From Actinomycetota bacterium (GTDB lineage Bacteria > Actinomycetota > Actinomycetes > Mycobacteriales > Micromonosporaceae): 8,639 nucleotides of DNA. The DNA is taken from NCBI GenBank assembly GCA_005885115.1, contig VAXX01000033.1, positions 5,241-13,879 on the forward strand, given 5' to 3'. This document shows, piece after piece, positions 1-6,400 of the stretch. A model generated the notes under the pieces. The model was not told the DNA's origin. It saw only the letters and a program-made list of their open reading frames with translations, and searched no databases. Position numbers and translations under genes: made by a program. Every line of letters begins with the position of its first letter. The stretch's first letter is position 1.

Positions 1-2344
1 GCCGCCACCGGTCCGCCGTCCCCAACGTACCGGCCGCCACGGTCGGTCCACTGTCCACTGTGGACGGAGCATCGTCCACAGTGGACGGTGCCGGGAGTCG
101 GTGCGCCACCACGGCGGCCAGACCGGCCCGGTCGGCGAGCAGCCGGGCGAGCAACAGCCCCGGATCGTCCACCGCACCGACATCGGCGGACCCACCCACC
201 CGCTCGTGCACGATCTCCAGCAGCCGGTCCCGGGCGGCCGGGCTCAGCACGTGGAAACCGCCCCGCAGCGCGGGTAGCCGGTCCAGGAACTCCGGGTCGG
301 CCAGTGACTCGATCCGGTCGAGCAGACCGGTGAGCACGGTACCTCCGGTGTGCAGCAACGGTTCCGCGACCGCCAGTACCCCGGCGAGCCGGGCCCGGAG
401 ATCCCGGCGCGCGTCCGGGGTACCGGCCGCGTCCACCCAGGAGGCGAGCCGGATCCCGAGCGCGTCGGGCTCGGCCAGGCGCAGCAGCACCTGGACGGTA
501 CCGGCGGCGGCCGCGATCATCGGCGTACCCCCCGTGGTCAGCCTTTCCAGCGCGTCTGCCAGCCGCAGCGGTACCCCTGAAGCCTCGGCCCGTTGGGCCA
601 GCGTCGCCAGCGCCCGGGCGTCGGCGATGTCCTGTGCCCCGGCCAGGCCGTCGACCTGGCGCACCGCGGCCGTCTCCACCGCCTCGGCCACCGCGTCGAG
701 CCCGGAAAGCGTTGGCGTACCGGCGATGTGGCCCAACCGCAGCCGGTCGAGCAGGCCCAGCGCGTCGATCGTCTCGACCAGGCTGGCACCGGCCGGCACG
801 ACGCTGCCCACCTCGGTCAGGCGCTCGGCCGTGAGCCCGGCGAGCCCGCACCCGGCCGCGGCGGCCAACCCGTCGATGACCTCCCGCGCGGTCGGGCCGC
901 CGGCGGCCACCTCGCCGCGGCGCCGCTCGCGCAGCATGCCCTCGCACGCCTGGGCCAGCACCACGCCGCGGATCCCGACCACGTCGAGCATCGCGTCGGT
1001 GTGTGGGGTCCACTCCACCCGCCAGCGCGCGGTCAGCGCGTCCAGGCCGCCGACGCCCGCGACGTCGGTGGCCGTGCCGTACGGGATGTCGCAGGCGGCG
1101 AGCTGGTGCAGGGTCACCTCGCGGCGCCGGTCCAGGTCCGAGCGCAGCGGGTCCAGGCGCAGGTCGCGGGCCGGGTCACCGGGTCCGGGCAGCTTCAGCG
1201 CGGCGAGCAGGTCGCGCACCGCCGGGCCCAGTCCGGACCGGGGGGTACCGGATGCCAGCGCGCCCCGCCGGTCCCCCACGAGCACCCGCTCCATCGCCGC
1301 CGCGACCACCCGGCCCCGACCCAGTACCTCGCCGTGCGCGAGGACGCTCTGCAGCGCCTCCACCAGCTCGCCCCGGCCCGGTGCGGGCAACCCGCGCAGC
1401 CGGGCGAGGTCGCTGGCGAGGCGTACCGTCTCCCGGGCCTCGGCCGGGCCGGCCGGGTGCCCGGCGGCGCGGACCCGCGCACACACGCGTACGACCGACT
1501 CGACCGCGGCGGTTTCGACCGCGGCCGGATCGCCGGCCGCGCCCAGGATCGCCTGCTGCCACTGGGGATCCCGGATCCCGGCCGGGTATCCCGACCGCGC
1601 GTCGAGCAGCCCGAAGGTGTACGGCACCAGCGACGTGACCACCTGGCCCGACGGCGGCACCCGCTCGTCGACATCACCGCTCAACAACGCCGGGGCGTGG
1701 TACGCGCCGACGAGTACGGCGACCCGCTGCCCGCTCAGCTCGGCCAGGCAGCGGCGCATCCACGCCTCCCGGCGCAGGTCCAGCGCGTCGACCCCGGTGC
1801 CGGACTCGGCGTCGGTACGCAGGGCCCAACCGACCAGCAGGGCGGCCCGCCGGATCGGCTCCGGGTCGGTACCCGGTGCCCGGGCCTCGACCATCCGGTC
1901 CCACATGTCCTCGTCGGGTCGCCCGGTGCCGGCCGCCTTGAGCGCGTCGGCCAGGTGGTGCTCGCCCGGACCGGACCGCTCGGACCCGGTCCAGGCCGGG
2001 TCGGTCAACGGCAGGTCGCACGGGACGACGGGTACGCCGTGCCGGGCCGCCCAACGGATCGCCACCAGCTCCGGGGAGAAGTCGGCGAACGGATAGAACG
2101 CCGGACCGGCGTCCCGCACCGCGCCGGCCCCGACCACGCCGGCCAGCGCCACCGGCGCGATGGTGCCGGGGTCGGCCAGCCACGGCAGCCAGTCGGTGAA
2201 CTCGGGCGGCAGCTCCAGCAGGAGTACGTCCGGCCGGTACCCGGTCAGCAGCGCCGGCAGGACGACCGACAGGGCCGGCGAGTGGTGCCGTACCCCGATC
2301 AGGTACGGCTTCTCCGACCGGAGTACCTCACTGACCGAGGGCAT
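1..2344 (-). CDS. DUF5682 (YehM-like) protein, 3' end outside window
   Basis: I translated this frame codon by codon: it has no stop from the ATG at 2344 to the left edge, giving 781 visible residues with the C-terminus outside. Landmarks are GVRHHSPAL (17-25), VLLLELPPEF (40-49), YPFADFSPELVAI (84-96), PDEDMWDRMVEARA (143-156), VAVLVGAYHAPAL (208-220), a PYTFGLLDARSGYPAGI segment near 245-260, WRVEWTPHTDAML (441-453) and PALRGGFHVLSPAARDRL (691-708). These match what I recall of DUF5682, whose E. coli member YehM is about 760 aa. The N-terminal pattern of G.RH..S followed by hydrophobic strand-Glu (E44) recalls the TraB/EreA/ChaN-like enzyme fold, which is inference. The stretch around 740-781 (PSTVDDAPSTVDSGPTVAAG) is low-complexity, linker-like and built on two copies of a DNA palindrome. 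The protein is probably cytoplasmic and works with the MoxR ATPase encoded just upstream. Confidence 0.88.
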   Translation of the reverse strand, partial: MPSVSEVLRSEKPYLIGVRHHSPALSVVLPALLTGYRPDVLLLELPPEFTDWLPWLADPGTIAPVALAGVVGAGAVRDAGPAFYPFADFSPELVAIRWAARHGVPVVPCDLPLTDPAWTGSERSGPGEHHLADALKAAGTGRPDEDMWDRMVEARAPGTDPEPIRRAALLVGWALRTDAESGTGVDALDLRREAWMRRCLAELSGQRVAVLVGAYHAPALLSGDVDERVPPSGQVVTSLVPYTFGLLDARSGYPAGIRDPQWQQAILGAAGDPAAVETAAVESVVRVCARVRAAGHPAGPAEARETVRLASDLARLRGLPAPGRGELVEALQSVLAHGEVLGRGRVVAAAMERVLVGDRRGALASGTPRSGLGPAVRDLLAALKLPGPGDPARDLRLDPLRSDLDRRREVTLHQLAACDIPYGTATDVAGVGGLDALTARWRVEWTPHTDAMLDVVGIRGVVLAQACEGMLRERRRGEVAAGGPTAREVIDGLAAAAGCGLAGLTAERLTEVGSVVPAGASLVETIDALGLLDRLRLGHIAGTPTLSGLDAVAEAVETAAVRQVDGLAGAQDIADARALATLAQRAEASGVPLRLADALERLTTGGTPMIAAAAGTVQVLLRLAEPDALGIRLASWVDAAGTPDARRDLRARLAGVLAVAEPLLHTGGTVLTGLLDRIESLADPEFLDRLPALRGGFHVLSPAARDRLLEIVHERVGGSADVGAVDDPGLLLARLLADRAGLAAVVAHRLPAPSTVDDAPSTVDSGPTVAAGTLGTADRWR
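49..86. repeat. Two adjacent copies of the GTCCAC(T/A)GTGGAC palindrome
   Basis: A perfect 13-base palindrome with a central A/T occurs at 53-65 and, with the other central base, at 74-86, separated by 8 bases. The first copy is extended leftward by a direct half-repeat (TCCACTG at 47-53 and 54-60). Both copies lie in the DUF5682 gene, where they encode two Ser-Thr-Val-Asp blocks in a linker-like segment. Together they could fold into a strong hairpin in RNA or single-stranded DNA. Confidence 0.8.
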
Positions 2345-3488
2345 CGCGCAGCTCCCAGAGCTGTCGCCACAGCCGGGCACCGTCCTGCGCCCGGCGGCGT
2401 ACCGCGCCGTCCCAGTACCCGAGCAGCTTGGCCCCGTCGGCCGGGTCGTCCTTGCGCACCACGCCGAGCAGGTGCCCGGGCAGCAGCGACAGGACGTCCC
2501 GGTCGCCCGGGAAGTACGCGGCGGCCAGGCCCAGCGAGCTGGCCACCGCGACCGCCTCGGCGGTACTCATGACCGTCGACGGGCGCTCGATGTCCCAGCC
2601 CTCGACCGAGCGCCCGGCGCGCAGGTCCCGGAACACCGTCACCAGCGCCTCGATCACCGCCTCGTCGACCGCGAACAGCGTCTGCACCCGCTCCAGTACC
2701 GCCTTGGCCTGCCGGGTCACCAGCGCGGTCTCGGCGGCCAGGTCCGGGATCGGCCCGACCGTCTCGAAGTTGAACCGGCGCTTGAGTGCGGCCGACATCT
2801 CCGACACGCCACGGTCACGCAGGTTGGCGGTGGCGATGACGGTGAAGCCGGGCGCCGCCGGTGCCGTCGCGTCCGGGGTACCGGCCAGCTCCGGCACCGC
2901 GATCCGCCGGTCGGACAGGATCGACACGAGCGCGTCCTGTACCTCCGGCAGGCACCGGGTGATCTCCTCGATCCGCGCCACCGCGCCGGACCGCATGGCG
3001 GTCAGCACCGGCGAGGGTACGAGCGCCTCCGGGCTGGGCCCGTGGGCCAGCAGCAGCGCGTAGTTCCAGCCGTAGCGCAACTGGTCCTCGGTCGTCCCCG
3101 CGGTGCCCTGTACGACCAGCTCGCTGGTACCGCAGACCGCCGCGGCCAGCAGCTCGGACAGCATCGACTTGGCCGTGCCCGGCTCGCCGACCAGCAGCAG
3201 CCCGCGCTCGCCCGCGAGGGTCACCACGCACCGCTCGACGAGTGCCCGGTCGCCGACGAACTTCGGTTCGATGGTGAGCCTGGCCGGCAGCCCGTCGCGC
3301 CTGGCACCCTTGGGCAGGGCCAGCTCGCCACCGCTGCCCACGATGAACATGACCACGGCCTTCGGGGTCAGCTTCCACGCCGGGGGGCGGGGCCCGTCGT
3401 CGTACGCGGCGAGGAACGCCAGCTGGGTCGCGTACGCGTGTTCGGCCGGGTCGACCTGCCGGACCCGCTCCACCGTGTCGGTGCTCAT
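2328..3488 (-). CDS. MoxR-type AAA+ ATPase (YehL-like)
   Basis: This 386-residue cytoplasmic ATPase should form a ring and remodel or activate partner proteins, as MoxR ATPases are thought to do together with VWA-domain proteins. The Walker A motif GEPGTAKS is at 101-108. The Walker B position reads ARIEEITR (171-178), with Glu-Glu where most AAA+ proteins have Asp-Glu. Sensor 1 is in IATANLRD (218-225, Asn222). The arginine-finger region is MSAALKRRFNF (231-241). The first 75 residues form a helical N-terminal extension (WKLTPKAVVMFIVG). The C-terminal 140 residues are a helical lid ending in Trp/Arg-rich helices. Length and motif layout match E. coli YehL (about 380 aa) from memory. The start is fixed by the ATGA overlap with the upstream gene. 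The next gene begins inside its last codons, a 17-base overlap. The family call is firm; the substrate is unknown. Confidence 0.93.
   Translation of the reverse strand: MSTDTVERVRQVDPAEHAYATQLAFLAAYDDGPRPPAWKLTPKAVVMFIVGSGGELALPKGARRDGLPARLTIEPKFVGDRALVERCVVTLAGERGLLLVGEPGTAKSMLSELLAAAVCGTSELVVQGTAGTTEDQLRYGWNYALLLAHGPSPEALVPSPVLTAMRSGAVARIEEITRCLPEVQDALVSILSDRRIAVPELAGTPDATAPAAPGFTVIATANLRDRGVSEMSAALKRRFNFETVGPIPDLAAETALVTRQAKAVLERVQTLFAVDEAVIEALVTVFRDLRAGRSVEGWDIERPSTVMSTAEAVAVASSLGLAAAYFPGDRDVLSLLPGHLLGVVRKDDPADGAKLLGYWDGAVRRRAQDGARLWRQLWELRDALGQ
2352..2356 (-). promoter_or_regulatory. Ribosome binding site of the DUF5682 gene
   Basis: GGGAG on the minus strand stands seven bases before the ATG at 2344-2342, inside the 3' end of the MoxR gene. 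It supports the ATG that makes a 17-base overlap. No better-placed ATG or GTG in this frame leads into the conserved GVRHHSP motif. Confidence 0.75.
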
Positions 3489-6400
3489 CGACGCCTCTCG
3501 GTTGTGGACAGCTCATCGAACCTGGGGGTGTCGCCGCCGGTGATCCGCTGCCAGGCGAGCGTGAACAGCTCGGGCAGCGGGGCGACGGGTACGACGAGGT
3601 CGAGGGCGGAGCCGCCGTCCTCGTCGAGGGTCAGCAGCGGGGCCAGCTCCTTGCGGGCGGCCGCGAGCCGGGCCGGCTTCCACCCGGTCCACCGGGCCAC
3701 GTTGCGGTCGGTCGGGTCGGGCAGGGCGAGGATCTGGAGGTACGCGCTGGCGGCGTCGCCGCTCAGGCCCAGCTTCCCGGCGACCTCCGCGACCAGCTCA
3801 GGCGCGCACCGGCTCGGATCGCGCGGGTCCGCACTGTCCACTGTGGAGGTTTCCGCCCCGAGCCGGCCGCTGAGCACCAACCGGACGGCCGCCAGCATCT
3901 CGCTCTGGACGTCGCCCAGTCGAGCGGCCAGCGCGCCGAGCACCGGATCGTCCGCCCCGGACAGCAGGCCCGGCCGGACCTGCACGGTACGCAGCTCGTC
4001 ATGCGCCTCCACGAGCAGCGGCCCGACCTCGATCCAGTCCGGCCCCGGGTTCACCGGCATACCGAGCGCGCTGATGAACCGGTCGACCTTCTTCTCCTCC
4101 AGGTACCCCACCGGCACCGCCCGGTCCGGATCGACCAGCAGTGCCCGGGCGCGGACGGCCACGCCGGGCAGGACGGACCGCAGCGGATCGTCGGCCGGCA
4201 GGTGGTACCCGAGCCAGACCAGCCCCTTGGCCACCGCGACGGTCACCGCGTCGGCGTACGACTCGGTCCCGGCCAGCCACCGGCAGGTGTCCGGGTTGGC
4301 GATGCCGTGCAGCAGTTCGGACGCGGACAGGTGCCCGCTGAATCCGGCCCGCTGGGCCAGCTCCAGCAGCTCGTCCCGGACCGGGGTACGCCGCCCGTAC
4401 GCCTGGGTATGCCAGTCCGCGAGCCGGTCCAGCGCCGGCCCCTCGGTCCACAGCGTGGCCGGGTCCGCCGGCAGCAACAACCCGATCAGCTCGACCCACA
4501 GTCCGGTGGCGGTCCACGCCGCTCCGGCCGCCTCGCGCAGGGTCTGGGACAGCGTCCCGTCCTCGACCCGCAACCCGGCGAGCAGGTACGTCGCCTCGGC
4601 GTGGCTGACCCCGACCGCCTGCGCCAGCCGGGCGGGCAGCTCGGCCGGCCACTGTGGCGGACCGTTCTCGCGGACCAGCCGGACCAGCTCCCCGGCTCCG
4701 GCTGGCAGCTCCACTGTCCACTGGATAGTGGTCTGGACGTCCGGCGGCGCCGTGAACCGGCCGTCCGGGGCGTACTCCAGCGCATGGATGTACTGCCCCC
4801 AGACCTGCATGACCAGGAACCGGCCGGTACCGAGTTCGATCGCCGTACCCTGCTTCGGGCTCGGCGTCCCCTTGGGCAGGTTCAGGTCGACCCGGCGTAC
4901 CCGGCCGCCCCGCTGCGCCAGACCCGAGCCGGCGTATGTCTCCAGCAGCGCGAGCAGCGCCTCCCGCTGCTCCGGCGGGGTCTGCGGCAGGACCGCCCGG
5001 TACATCGCGACCGGCAGGGCCTTCACCAGCGCGGACCAGTCGCTGTCCACCTCGGCGGGCAGCCAGGTACCGGTCGGCAGCTCCGGCGCGGTGAGCGCCG
5101 AGGCGATGCTGTCCACCAACCCGACGCCGCTGTGGCCGCGGTCGCGGCAGTAGTGCAGGAGATCGCCGAGCGCCGCGGTGAGCGCGGCGTCGCTGGCCGG
5201 GCCCGCCGGTACGGGGGCCGGTTCCGCGCCCTTCTTCGCCTTCGGGTACACCGACTGTCCACTGAGGACGGTCGCGAACGTGCGCAGCCTCGCGGCCCGC
5301 TTGGCGGCCAGCTTCACGATCCCGGCCACCCCGTCCAGCAGCGCCGGATCGGTGAGCGCGGGCAACGCCTGGGCCACCAGCGCGCGTACCCCGGCCCGGT
5401 CCAGCCCGAGCGCACCGGTCAGCAGGGTGGTGGCCTGCGCGTCGGTCAGCGTACGCAGGGCCGCCGAGCCGCCCGGGTCCCGGGGCCGCAGGTGGTGCCA
5501 GTACGGCAGCGGCGGAAGCGTCGCGGTGCCCCGGGCAAAGGGCTGCCGGACGGTCCCCAGGGCGTACTGGCCGATCGGGAAGCCGTCGGCGGTGCACAGC
5601 GTCACCGACTCGGAGTGCCACCCGCTCTGCCGCAGAACCCCGTACAGCACGTCCGAGCCGGGGAAGCGCAGCGCGCCGGACAGTTGGCCCGACAGGCCGG
5701 TGCCGGCGTCCCGGACCGCGCCGGTCAGCGTGAAGGCCCGACCGTCGATCCCCTCACCGGCCACCGTACCGTCGTCGCCGGCCCGGACCCGCCAGCCGAC
5801 CAGCCCGTCGGCCCGGCCCAGCGGGCTGTCCTGCGGGACCGTGTACGCCGGCATCAGGTAGCACCCGTCCAGCTTCAACGGCTGTCCGTCCACGGCACCG
5901 GCCTCGAAGAACCGGGGCAGCGAGACCCGGCCGGGCGTACCGGTGGCCGGGTCGTACTCGCGCCAGGTGGCCGTACCGTCCACAGTGGACAGTACCCAGT
6001 ACGAGGCGCCGTCGGTGGCCACCGGACCGACCTGCTGCTCACCCCGGTCCCCGGCCCGCAGCGGGCGCCCACCGGCGGTACGTCCACCGTCGGGCAACGG
6101 CACCGAGAATCCGCGCGGACCGAAGCCGTCGTCGGTGGGCGCGAACACGTCGTCGGGCTCGGTGCTCCAGTACGCACGCCAGCCCGACCCGGTGCTGTAC
6201 CAGCACACCAGCAGTGCCCCGTCGACGTACCGCAGGCCCAGCCGCCACCACCGGTACCCCTTGCCGGCCGGGACGGGGGTCGGGTACTCGGCCTCGATCC
6301 CTTCGGTACCAACGACGATGGCCTGCTTGCCGCCGTGCACGACGAGGACCGGCCACTGCGCCGCCAGGTCCAGCTTCCCGTCGTCGGTGGGTACGGGCAG

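Noticed and set aside
49..86. Adjacent palindromes as a transcription terminator or CRISPR/attachment site
   Set aside because: They lie inside an open coding frame, lack a U-tract, and there is no regular repeat-spacer array or integrase gene.
60..2096. Long plus-strand open frame (678 codons) opposite the DUF5682 gene, and another at 593-2572
   Set aside because: Low-complexity Ser/Arg/Ala/Pro or Arg/Gly/Gln-rich translation with no family motif. It is the antisense of a well-conserved gene and an expected artefact of high GC.
3503..3511. DnaA-box-like CTGTCCACA just upstream of the MoxR start as an operator
   Set aside because: A single 9-base match within coding sequence of the preceding gene and no nearby promoter; kept only as part of the palindrome discussion.
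2160..5153. 997-codon plus-strand open frame
   Set aside because: It spans antisense to three minus-strand genes, changes composition at each gene boundary and has no recognisable domain; the minus-strand reading holds Walker and DUF motifs.
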